From Hofstenia miamia (Eukaryota > Xenacoelomorpha > Acoela): 64,000 nucleotides of DNA. The notes under the pieces were generated by a model. It had not been told where the DNA came from. It was given only the letters and a program-made list of their open reading frames with translations, and made no database searches. Position numbers and translations under genes: made by a program. Positions 25,891 through 37,185 of this stretch are shown in pieces. Each line of letters opens with the position of its first letter. The stretch's first letter is position 1. The stretch is taken from positions 1,554,066 through 1,618,065 of the forward strand of contig SCFE01000002.1 in assembly GCA_004352715.1 (NCBI GenBank). Direction: 5' to 3'.

Positions 25891-26389
25891 ACATGAACGA
25901 ATTCCGGTTTTATTAGATAACAGCATTAAAAACCAGCTAATGCAAATTTAAGCATACCAGCTAACTCCCATTGTCATTCAAAATACAAGTTTTCAGCAAT
26001 TCTTAACATCCTTCAAAGAGCCTATAGAATTTGTTCAACATACTAAGAAGAAACCAAGGCATTTGATACACATGTAATTTTAGACATTTTCGTAAAAAAT
26101 GGATACTTGAATGAATTAATCTGAAAAGCAATAGATAAAATTTTTAATATAAAAAATAGTGAAAACAATCAACAAAAAGAAAATATACAGTATATATTGG
26201 CAATTACATGTACCATGTTTGTGAAACACCATGAAAATACATCGAACATCGATCAAAAGAGAAAATACAAGCCTAATGCATAAAACAAGAATAGTTTTTA
26301 CAAGCAAACAGAGCAAGGATTTCATCAAGAACAAAGATGATCCTCTAATATGTCTTAAGTCGTTTGTGGTCTATAAATAAACCTGTGGT
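25891..26389 (+). pseudogene. Penelope-like element, linker region remnant
   Basis: Broken frames retain LNILQRAYRICSTY (about 26001-26045; family pattern L-x-x-RA-x-x-ICS) and DTHVILDIFVKNGYLNELI (about 26058-26120; family pattern L-x-x-NGYP). Near 26317-26383 are FIKNKDDPL and VVYKxTC, the entry into the endonuclease domain, cut by the insertion that starts at 26390. These pieces are weak singly, but their order between the reverse transcriptase and GIY-YIG parts supports one element. Confidence 0.55.
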
Positions 26390-26805
26390 GTAGAGTTCGC
26401 GCCGCCGTCTGCACAGTCCCGATGAGGTCGGCGGAGTTGGCGGCGCAGCCAGCTGAGCGACGTCTATTAAACTGGATTAGACTGTATAATTTTCCAAGTA
26501 GACACACTATAAGGCCTATAGCTCTGTAAAACTGTATATAATGCAAGCAGCATTGTGAAACTAGCTATCTCCAAAAAGGTTCCCAATGCACTTACTGGCA
26601 ATCTGATTAATAAGCCATAAACTAATCAATGTTAAACGTCACTACCACATCAACGACATTAAATGCTGTTACTCTTTCATGACACATTTCGTTTGTCTTG
26701 ATATAGTTTTAGTTATCAATGGGCTCAGCCGTCTAAATTTTCCGGAGAATGGCTGAACTAAAATATATCGGCGGCGGTGGTTCAGAAGCTGGCGCCCAGC
26801 TCTAC
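26390..26805. mobile_element. MITE inserted into the Penelope-like element
   Basis: The segment begins GTAGAGTTCGCGCC and, read from its other end, GTAGAGCTGGGCGCC, so the ends form an imperfect inverted repeat with a perfect outer six bases. It is flanked by a direct repeat TGTGGT (26384-26389 and 26806-26811), a 6-bp target duplication; a seventh flanking base, C, also matches. Removing the segment and one TGTGGT joins the host frame as TCGKCNISYIGQT, which restores the Cys-x2-Cys and YIGQT of the host endonuclease domain. That independently confirms the borders. The ends are strongly G+C-rich (for example 26395-26470) in an AT-rich region. No transposase is visible. The superfamily is not decided by a 6-bp duplication. 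Confidence 0.75.
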
Positions 26806-26811
26806 TGTGGT

Positions 26812-27036
26812 AAATGTAATATTTCATACATTGGACAAACTTTAAGACATTTTGGAGTGCGCATTAATGAACAACAAAAGGCCACATTCAAACGGAGTTA
26901 TATCACCATCAACATAAAGCAAAAGAAATAAATTTTAAAATAATAGTTCAGCATCAAAATTCAAGTATAGCCGAATCAATAGTAATTAAGGAACGTCTAA
27001 ATAGAAATCAAACTTTAATGAACAATCAAATTTAAT
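26812..27036 (+). pseudogene. Penelope-like element, GIY-YIG endonuclease remnant
   Basis: The frame reads CGKCNISYIGQTLRHFGVRI, matching the GIY-YIG endonuclease domain of Penelope-like elements (C-x2-C-x3-YIGQT-x-R-x-x-x-x-R-I-x-E-H). After a stop at about 26931 and a frame change, about 26945-27034 reads SIAESIVIKERLNRNQTLMN, matching the domain end (A-x-x-E-S-x-I-I-x-x-x-x-N-x-N). The catalytic E of the C-terminal helix appears to be present, but the frame is broken. The domain cuts DNA for target-primed reverse transcription in intact elements. Confidence 0.8.
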
Positions 27037-27100
27037 AAATTTTATGTCTTTTAGATGGATAATTTTGTAAAATATTATATTCCCGGAATTATGTTTTAAC

Positions 27101-27135
27101 CTGATGAAGCAACGTTAAGTTCAATTTACGTTTTG
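27101..27135 (+). ncRNA. Possible hammerhead-ribozyme remnant of the Penelope-like element
   Basis: CTGATGA, the conserved hammerhead core, occurs about 65 bases after the end of the endonuclease frame and is followed by AGCAACGTTAAG, a candidate degenerate stem II. Penelope-like elements are known to carry hammerhead motifs in their terminal repeats. I cannot find an intact GAAA core partner, so this is at best a decayed copy and may be chance. Confidence 0.2.
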
Positions 27136-27177
27136 TTTTTATTCATTATTGCATATGAAAATCAAAGATTTCTGTAC

Positions 27178-27210
<33 letters not shown>
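27178..27210. repeat. (TA)n microsatellite
   Basis: TA run just after the Penelope-like element remnant, possibly near its insertion edge. Confidence 0.9.
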
Positions 27211-30200
27211 AAGTTTTGTAAGTTATGCAAAAGAACTAATTTGCAAAGAAAAATCAAAATGACCTGTTTAGAAATATGCCATCACTTCTTGATGCATAAT
27301 TTATTTCTTCCAAAGATCGATAATAATCGCCGCTCAATTCGGAAGATTTAAAATCTAAGTCCTTGACGCAGAGCATTGGTAGAACATTCCTTCGAAAATC
27401 AATAATCGATTCTGCTTAAAGTGCTGTGTTGTCAGCATGGAATTATTTATATTTGAAGAATAATTCTCCAGATCTGTCAACCTAATCTCTTTGCATTTGA
27501 ACATTAATGGCGCAGGAAGTATACAAAATTCAAGTAATTGGGATCAATTAATTTGGAATTAATTGGAATTCAATTACATTTTATTAAGCATCCAATAACA
27601 TGCATTGCATTATTTTTAAATTACTATGATGCTACTAGAAGTGTAGGGTTTGAAACAAATGCAACACCAACTAACAGTAATTACTACATCTGTCTAACTG
27701 TTATATAAGCTAATTTAATTTCTATATAGGACCCAAGATAAATATTTCAAAAAAAATTAAAAGCTACTAACTCAAAAACTAATAAATACATTAAACATCT
27801 GAAAATAACATGAGGTACAAGAGTATTGACTCTTTACGCTTTAAAATGTTGAAACCTTTCGCCAAATGTTTGGCCTCTGTCCAAAACAACTGACTTTGCG
27901 TAGGGGATCTTCTAGATCGAGTACAGAAATTAAATATCATGAGATGAGTTTTTGTCAATGGGCTTTAGACCGACAGATTTTATTAACATTAGATATCTGG
28001 AGAATATAAAGGTCTTTAATAAATCTGAAGCTATCATTCCATGGCAGCACATTCACCAATAGATGCATGGGTGTAACGAAAGAGGTGGGAGAGTTTCTGG
28101 AAAATTGACTTTGAAGTTGTGGGCTATGACCCATTTTTACGGGAAAGTTTAAGTCGTCATATTGTAATTGTTTGTTGTTAATATTGCAGTGGTTGCATTC
28201 ATGTACTGTGCACTTGGATTTTTAAAAATTTGTCAGAAATTATTTAGTGTTGTTTATCAAAATTAGTTTCATGTTACACATCTAATAGTTTCTTCACGCT
28301 TATTTTACATATATTTTGGTCATAATATTTCAAAAAGTCATTAATGATTTTTTTTAATGTGTTGTCTTTGCATTTCTTTTATTAAAATTGATAAATAATT
28401 GTTCTATATATGTATGAATTAACTATGTCATTGACAATTATCTATGAAAAAATTTGTAAGCAAATGTTTTAAAAATGACATTTTATACACATTTGATCCA
28501 ATGTATTACCGAAATTCTTTCTAGTTTTAATTTTATGGAATATTTTGTGTATTTTATGTTTTGGTTCTTTGAAATGTTTCGCTTCCTGAAGAAATTGAAG
28601 AAAGATACACTACACTTGATCCCTTATTGATTAAAATTCTAAGAAGTGATTACGATGTATACGAGATGCAATATTTATATATAATTTTCAGCAATAATTT
28701 GTGAATTAAGTAGAGAAATAGTTCTTGAAAAACATTGTTTGCTATTGTTTAATTTGACGTTAAGATTGTAAACTAATTTTTTTCTAAAATCACATCACAG
28801 AATATAATGATATTTTATAAAATAAAACGACATTTTGTAAAATATTGGATCAAATATGATAATAAAACTTGTGGTACAGCATACATTTTCTTTTAATTAA
28901 CTGTTAATCTACACGAAACATGGCACGATATTCATTCCCTTATTTCATATTGAAGTTTATTAGGTTTGCTAGCTGTTTAAATAGTGTCAATTCCACTCTA
29001 AATCCTAACTTTAAAATACAGTTCTAAGATTACTATTTCAAATTGATATTATTAATAAAGCTTATAATATGAAACTAAGAACTTTATAAACAAAATTAAT
29101 AAACAAAAATATTAAAAATTTGCAACGAATGAATATACATAGAAAATTTTCCATGATATGGTCAATTCAAACATGTTATTAAGGCATTTGTGACATTAAA
29201 AAAAGCAATAATAAGCTTAAGCAATCTAGATTTGGTGATTCTTTTATGAGCTCTTAAAATAAACCAATTATCGATGAAAAATTTATAACAAAAAATATGT
29301 TGGTATTTAAGGGCTACAAGCAATTATTTATGTCCAAACATATTAATAGTTATTATGTTTGAGATTCAAAATGCAATAACTTACCTGAATATATCTTCAG
29401 AAAAGTTATTTATGTACAATTTAAGAATTTATAAAGGATTCTATAACTGGGAAATATTCCCATTCAGCGCAAAATGAATGTCATTTCAATATTTATTGTT
29501 TTTGCTATGCTCACTAAAATTTGATATCACCTGTTTGTGTGCATAAAAAACGATTTTGTTTGAAAATTTCTTTAATATTATAAACTATATATATATATAT
29601 ATATATATGTTTCAACTATTTAACTAGATATTATATAATATACTCATTGTTTGAAAGAACCATAGGAAATTGCTATTTAATTTAAAAAACGTGGTCAATA
29701 TAAATTCATTAATTGAGAATATTTGTATGTCATAAGAGAATAGCTCACGATAAAATAACTTGTGAAAATAGTTCAGCAACTAACCACTGGGACCATAGAA
29801 TTTCTGAATTAATGCATATAGCGTTTATAGCTGAGTATTTAAAATCATAATCAACATTCTTAGACACTTAGGCATGCTTACTTCTTTTCTTACTGAATTC
29901 TATGGGCTGTTGTTAATTGAATGACAAAAAAGTAATATAATTTATCTCCTTTTTGAAAATAACTACCTTCGTTAATGAAAAATTTAGACATCATTTTAGA
30001 CATGCATCATAAAAGTGCAAAGCTTTCACTTTAAGTAAGTTTACTCAAAATTAGGCTTAATTGTGTATAAATAGCTGGTAGTTCATTTCTAGCTTAACAA
30101 AACATTCAATTACTCATTGATAATAGCTTTTTACTCAATACTGTGCTGATTTACGGATGCACTGCTGACACTAATTAACATTTTTCCTTGTCAAACTTAT

Positions 30201-30488
30201 TATGGAATTTTCCAAATGTCCTTTAAATTGCAAATGTAAATTTGTTTTTAAAATTTTACTTTAAAACGTCATCTTTTATATGCAAAAGAATTATTGTCAA
30301 ACCATATTTGCTTTAACATGAATCTTTGGCTAGTCTATCTACAAGTAGTGTTAGCCAGGCAAACGATTCAACATTCAACTGCCTTACAACTACGTAACAA
30401 GAATGAAAATTTATCAGGTCAAACCGCACGAGCTCTTTACTTAAAATGTATTTTGTTCAAATTTTAATCACAACTACAAAAGTATACA

Positions 30489-30491
<3 letters not shown>

Positions 30492-30524
<33 letters not shown>
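30492..30524. repeat. (TA)n microsatellite
   Basis: Roughly 16 TA units; a smaller run of the same kind lies at 29586-29608. Confidence 0.9.
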
Positions 30525-30529
<5 letters not shown>

Positions 30530-30599
30530 AAGATTTATGCTTTGAACTAAGTATCAAAAAAAGTTAACTAGAAAATTAATGTTTTTAGAAAATAAAGCC

Positions 30600-31218
30600 T
30601 GCTAACAGAGTGGTTTTTCAGTATTTAATCTTGAGATAAAATAGAGAAGAGTTTATAACTCCGGAATAAATTCTAAGTTAAAATTCATCAGTTCCTTTTC
30701 CATTTATAAAAAAATGAATGAATTCATTTGGAAATAACAGGAAGTAAATGCATGTTTGGTAACAGGAATATTATAAAATTATTATTACCCAAACGTACCT
30801 AAAACACAAAATTAGAAAAAAGCTAATTCTTTGCACAAGTCCGATGATACTCAAGTTTCAATAATAAATTAATAAATTAACAGATTTATACTATAACATT
30901 ACTAATTTTTTCGCATTGAAAAGTAAAGATTTATTGTTTCATGTTAGTAGGTGTCCTTCTATTAGAAATATTTTACTGTGTTTTACTCAAATTTTAGAAA
31001 AATATAATTGCATCCAACGTTCGGCTTGAGCATTCAAATTATAAATCACGAATTAAATATATAAAATTCGCACTTCAAATGTCATTTTTCAGAACACTTG
31101 GACAAATTTATAGATAATTTGAAATGCAAATTAATTATCTAAGTTCATTGTTTCGCAAATCATCAGGATTTAAAGAGTCATCCATTACGTTGCTAAACTT
31201 GACTTATTTCTTGACTTA
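30600..31218. repeat. Interspersed repeat, longest copy (parts A+B)
   Basis: Part A (30600-30888) is closely repeated at 35623-35881, and part B (30901-31218) is closely repeated at 47553-47850, with substitutions and small indels. Only here do A and B lie together, so the family unit is at least about 620 bp. No coding motif or terminal repeat is visible. The copies differ enough to be old interspersed repeats and not assembly duplicates. Confidence 0.7.
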
Positions 31219-31658
31219 TTTTTCAAGTAACCGCTAAACATCTTAAATTCTGCCTTTATATTTTCACTGTTTGTTTGTTTTTCAATCGTAATGGAGATGA
31301 TGTTAACTTATATTAATTTTAATATGAAGAATTTATCTACTCCAGCCTTATTGCTTCGCAATTTATCAAACTCCTATTTCCATGCATTTAGGGAGTTAAA
31401 GTAAAGAATGCGGATACAGATTACCCAACCGACAAGAATGCTTTTCCCAATTGAATTAGCAAATGTCTTGTGTTAGCAAGCAACTCAACTACCCACAGGC
31501 ATAGCTATGTTATTGCACCCAAATCTAAAAAATAAAGGAATTAGTCAAATTTATAAGATGGTCATGTAAAAACGGATAAAGTCCTTACTTCTAATTTTGT
31601 CTCATCACATTCCCATGTGTCCAATAGAAGAGTAATTTTCCAAAAAAACTTCTCATGC

Positions 31659-32018
31659 CATATTCGCAATCCAATGAGAAGTCTGCATCTTGTTGACTGC
31701 CTCGTTTGTCTGAAATTTACTACTTTGGCGTGTTGGTCCTTGGCTCAAGGCCTTCACAGTTCAGTCTACTGGTGTCAACTGAGCTAGTCATTTAGCACAG
31801 ACTTGGGATTAGAAAGGGCTGTGCCTAACCGGTTGTTGACTAGTAAGGAAAAATTAATTGAAAACATAAACTTTGCAAACTATGGAAAACCTTTTTTATA
31901 AATTTAATCAGCTATGCATTGTTAGTTGATGTAAACCTTCTAAGGTATTAAATTTGTCTGCTGCAAATAACCTGCGTTTCTGAGATGTCTCTCTCATTTT
32001 GCACTAGCGTAAATTGAT
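31659..32018. repeat. Duplicated segment, copy 1 (assembly)
   Basis: These 360 bases recur at 32538-32897, bounded there by single N characters at 32537 and 32898. The copies differ by few bases (for example GTTAGTTGATG against GTTGGTTGATG), as expected of two alleles. Confidence 0.8.
31690..31850 (-). repeat. tRNA-derived SINE candidate
   Basis: On the minus strand TAGCTCAGTTGACACCAG fits the tRNA A-box (TRGCNNAGYNGG) except at the last bases. About 35 bases further on GGCCTTGAGCCAAGG is a degenerate B-box (GGTTCRANNCC). Spacing is right for an RNA polymerase III promoter of a tRNA-like SINE head. A poor B-box makes it old or false. A second copy at 32569-32730 is part of the assembly duplication and not independent evidence. 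Confidence 0.3.
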
Positions 32019-32402
32019 GCATGCTGGTAAAGTATTATAAGAATTTAATATGTAAGATCTCCAAGTGATCAATGGGGTGGTTGCATCCAGAGATTAGTCC
32101 TAGTAGTAGAATAATATGAATAGCTTCATTGGTTGCAGTAATACCTACATTACCAAAGGGGTCTGGGCTTATGAAATGTGTGATATGACACCTAAAGCTA
32201 GCAAGTTGCAATTAAAACACAATTGAATTAGCATTGTTGAATCGATGTGCACGAATTAATCAATACATTATTCCAATTATCCAATCAAATTAACGATGTA
32301 ACATTTGTGGACGTCAATGAAGATCAAGACATTGCTAGTGGCTTATTTCCAATTCCCCTTCAACATAGAAGAACAAAAGACAATGGCTAAAAGAGTCAGC
32401 AG

Positions 32403-33033
32403 TTATAAAATTATCAAGCATTGGTGTGAATAAATTTTGTTCAATCTAAGTTTTTTTATACTCCAAGAAGTACTGTTGTTGATACAGTAAGTACAATTAG
32501 AAAATCTTTCTGATATGTATAAGCATACTGTTACAANCATATTCGCAATCCAATGAGAAGTCTGCATCTTGTTGACTGCCTCGTTTGTCTGAAATTTACT
32601 ACTTTGGCGTGTTGGTCCTTGGCTCAAGGCCTTCACAGTTCAGTCTACTGGTGTCAACTGAGCTAGTCATTTAGCACAGACTTGGGATTAGAAAGGGCTG
32701 TGCCTAACCGGTTGTTGACTAGTAAGGAAAAATTAATTGAAAACATAAACTTTGCAAACTATGGAAAACCTTTTTTATAAATTTAATCAGCTATGCATTG
32801 TTGGTTGATGTAAACCTTCTAAGGTATTAAATTTGTCTGCTGCAAATAACCTGCGTTTCTGAGATGTCTCTCTCATTTTGCACTAGCGTAAATTGATNTT
32901 ATAAAATTATCAAGCATTGGCGTGAATAAATTTTGTTCAATCTAAGTTTTTTTTATACTCCAAGAAGTACTGTTGTTGATACAGTAAGTACAATTAGAAA
33001 ATCTTTCTGATATGTATAAGCATACTGTTACAA
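32403..33033. repeat. Assembly-duplicated block A'-B' joined by single Ns
   Basis: Bases 32403-32536 recur at 32899-33033 with small differences (CATTGGTGTG against CATTGGCGTG). Together with the 31659-32018/32538-32897 pair the order is A, B, N, A', N, B'. This is the pattern left when a short alternative-haplotype contig is placed in line with the primary one. Confidence 0.8.
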
Positions 33034-33842
33034 TATACTGGTGTATACTGAAAGTGTTTAAGCATGTAGGCCAATGGTATTTCTAGAATAGAAGTAATCG
33101 TTTTTCAAGAACAAATTTTTCCGACGCTTAGAATTTTTACCCATAATGCGATCAATTACAACTACAGTTATTTTTTTTGAGAATTATTTGAAAAAACAAT
33201 CTTCATTTTAAAGTTGAGTGCACAATGAAACAAAAATTCTCAAATAAAAATTCAATAGTATTATCAACACATATGAAGCTTAAAACATAGGATCTGGATT
33301 ATGGTATATGAATAAGATTATTTAATAACTAAACAGAATTCATTGTATTTTGTAAGAAAAGATCGATGAGCACAATTCTTGAGATACCAATACAAAATTT
33401 ACTGCTTTATTCTTACTATTTATAAAGGTCAACAGCAATAATCTATTATAATTCTGCACAGAAATTTGTGTTGAAAATATACCTATGTCTAGTGAGCAAT
33501 GGAAGATGAAACCGGACATGTCGCAATATAACGACATCATTTTAGAATTGAGTGCTTTGTTTATCAAGTTGTTTTACTAATTGAAAATGTTCATAATCCC
33601 ACCAATTGACAGTATCACAATGACTATAAACGATACTATCTGTTTCGTAATAGGAGTGACACATACGACATGAGTATTTGACATTTAGGACATCAAAATG
33701 GTGACTATTTTTCAACCAAACTATATGTCGTGGATAAAAAAAGCAAAATTACATTCTCTTAACGCTGTTCTAAGCCTCTTCGGAATAACCAGAATGGCGA
33801 TTTCAGCATACGGTATCAGACAAACATGAATATGGAACATAC

Positions 33843-34136
33843 GTGAAAGTAAACAACTTAAAGGGAATAACACCTCTGAAAATAATATGGGAAACTAAAC
33901 TATGTCAAACCATGTCACAAAGAATAAAGAAATCCAAAGTCTTCTTGGAAAACATTCAGTGCGAAATGGCCAATCTTGATCTAATTTTGGTAAAACACCC
34001 TCAAGAAATTCCAAAAACAAATACAGTCAGAATTCAAAACTTCTTCACAAAAATTATTCTTGGTCTCCTTCAAAAATTATGTCGAACCATACATTTTTAT
34101 TTTCTTAAAAACGATTGTGGAAATACATTTTTGTGA
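33843..34136 (+). other. Open frame of 97 codons, unrecognised
   Basis: The longest N-free and repeat-free frame in intron 3. Basic and asparagine-rich, with no motif I recognise, no good splice context and a codon mix like the surrounding DNA. Probably chance. Confidence 0.15.
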
Positions 34137-34427
34137 AACTACAATTATCTCGGTAGACATGTAGTGCCACCAATATTCCTTCGTTTAGAATAGTTTATTT
34201 TTTCCTATTTTTTGTCGACTTGCAATTGAAAGAAATAACTTGTTTACGAAATTGTGCTGACTTGAGAAAAGATAAATAATCAAATTTTTTGACATATTTC
34301 ACTTTTATAATGATCCGGGTTTTGTGTATTGATAAATGAAGAGTCCTGCTCTGAACCTCAACTGCCTGTTTTATCATTAAATTCAAAAACCTTATTTCCC
34401 ACATTTCCAAATAATTTTTTCCAAGAG

Positions 34428-34900
34428 AAGTGATGACCAGTTTAAACCTATATAAACTTTAAAGAAAAGCTTAAACTGAACACATCTATTTAAACTGACG
34501 CTTAAACATGCAGAACTACATTTAAACATCGCTTAAAGTTTGCGCCGCTTAAGAACTCATAATCAGGCAATCGAAATTGTTTTCATAGAGATGCGATTTC
34601 GGCGGTCTTCCGATAGAAATTTGGCCCTGGAAAAGGCTCTTTTCCCATTTGCGTGAAATGGCAAAATACCCTGAATATATTGGGCCACTTCCGGAAATTT
34701 TCTTCCTGTTGCCAATCTCTCTGAAATATTTGCCAGTTACTCCCCCGCGCGAAATAATGACGCTAATAGTTTGAATTGAGGCTAAAATATAAACTGCAGT
34801 TTAAACTCTGAAGTTTAAATCATTGCCGCATTAATATAAACTTGTATTTAACCTAAAGTTTAAACGTACTTTAAACACAAGTTTAAATTGGTAATCACTG
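34428..34900. mobile_element. hAT-type MITE with TTTAAAC-rich ends
   Basis: The left end reads AAGTGATGACCAGTTTAAAC and the right end on the opposite strand CAGTGATTACCAATTTAAAC, a terminal inverted repeat with few mismatches. Flanking 8-mers TCCAAGAG (34420-34427) and TTCAAGAG (34901-34908) form an 8-bp target duplication with one mismatch, as expected of an old hAT insertion. Both halves contain many TTTAAAC or GTTTAAA motifs facing inward, and the centre (about 34595-34750) is richer in G+C. There is no transposase frame in the 473 bp. Confidence 0.75.
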
Positions 34901-35006
34901 TTCAAGAGTATTAGGAAATTTGGGAGCTAGGAATTTTGACACATTCATAGGCAGGTGTGCTTCTCTGTTGTGCTTAAAATTTGTCATAAAAAATATTCAT
35001 GTGCTT

Positions 35007-35239
35007 AAACTGTATGGAATATTACCATTTTTCAATGAAAAGTCTGATATTGCAAAAACCTTCTTCCAATACCTGGTGTTCATATAATAATGTGGTCTAA
35101 AACACATGTCAGNNNNNNNNNNNNNNNNNNNNNTAAACTGTATGGAATATTACCATTTTTCAATGAAAAGTCTGATATTGCAAAAACATTCTTCCAATAC
35201 CTGGTGTTCATATAATAATGTGGTCTAAAACACATGTCA
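35007..35239. repeat. 106-bp direct duplication across a 21-N gap (assembly)
   Basis: The same 106 bases (starting TAAACTGTATGG, ending ACATGTCAG) end at 35112 and restart at 35134 after 21 Ns, with one base changed. This is an unmerged overlap. Confidence 0.85.
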
Positions 35240-35622
35240 GCAACAAATAGGTTCAACTATTTTGTTTTCCGTACGTAGACCAACCAAATTACGTTTAGGA
35301 ACAACTGAATGGAATCACGACTCGCGAAATAAAGGTGACAACGAAAAAGTGATGTTTCTAAATTTTAGATGTTTTTCATATTTAGTGAGTAATTAGCGTT
35401 CGAAAAATTTTCATAGCAATAATCAAAAACAGTAAAAATAATACCTAGACTGTCTAGGGTTAATGTAACAACGTCCAAACAGCAGACTTTGCAAGAAGCA
35501 AGCATTACTAGGTAGTTTTTTTTAATTAAACCTCATTATTAGAGAAATAGATAATATTAATTCTGAGATCAAAAAATTTTTTTAATATATTCATGATATA
35601 ATTCTTTGTAGTAAATAAGGAA

Positions 35623-35881
35623 TGCTAAACAGAGTGGTTCTTCCAGTATTTAATCTTGAGATAAAATAGAGAAGAGTTTATAACTCCGGAATAAATTTTA
35701 AGTTAAAATTCATCATCGTCCAATTAAAAAAATGAACAATTTCATTTGGAAGTAACAGGAAGTAAATGCATGCTTGGAATATTATAAAAATTATTATTAC
35801 CCAAAAGTACCTAAAATGCAAAATTAGAAAAAAGCAAATTCTTTGCACAAGTCCGATTACAATAATAAATTAACAGATTTA
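35623..35881. repeat. Interspersed repeat, part A copy
   Basis: Matches 30600-30888 with substitutions and several small deletions. Part B does not follow. Confidence 0.7.
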
Positions 35882-36659
35882 GACCATAGGGCCATTTTTA
35901 ACCTAGGAAATTGCTAGATGGATAACAACGACCCAGCCTGATTTTCATATCCCATATTGTTTTATAAAGTTTTATATGCTTAAATTTAAAATTTATTGTT
36001 TGTTATTGATAACTTGGTAACAAACAATTATGGTTATAATGAAAAATCTATGAATAATATTTAGAAATTTTGCTAGTCGCAGGCATTTCGAACGTGCTTC
36101 CGCTTTTAATGAGGCAATGCATATAATATCTCTGTCTCCTGAGTAAAGGCAATAGAAATTTAATCAAATTTGAAGGTGATGCAACAACTCATCTCCAGAG
36201 GATTTTTAATCAGAGAACTGTTGACCAAAATTTGATATTTAATGCCTATTATAAACAGTTTCTAAGTTAAGTCTTTGGAACGTAACTGAATCATTAAAAG
36301 ATGACATTGGATATGTAACAAAACAAAATTCATTTGAATACCCAAATCAATCACACTTAAAAGAAAAAATTGTCCATTTTTAAGCAAAAGCATTTTCTGC
36401 TTATGATATTGATTGCGCTCAAGTAGTGATTTTAATGAATTTAGTTTAATTATCAATTTTTTTATTACTGTTTACATTAATTTGTTCATCACAGAAAAAT
36501 CGAGTTAGACGTAGACCTAGGAGTTCAAATTATTTGCAATATCCAATTTTAATGAACAGCTTCATATCAAATTCAATGATGAAAATACATTTCATTTAGA
36601 TCTAGCTTTAATTAAAACTTGTCGAGTGATCATAACATTTTTTTAATAATACTGTACTT

Positions 36660-37185
<526 letters not shown>

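Noticed and set aside
26388-26475. Hammerhead or structured RNA in the G+C-rich stretch with CCCGATGAGG
   Set aside because: The core would need CTGATGA and a GAAA partner; neither fits. The stretch is better explained as the terminus of the inserted MITE.
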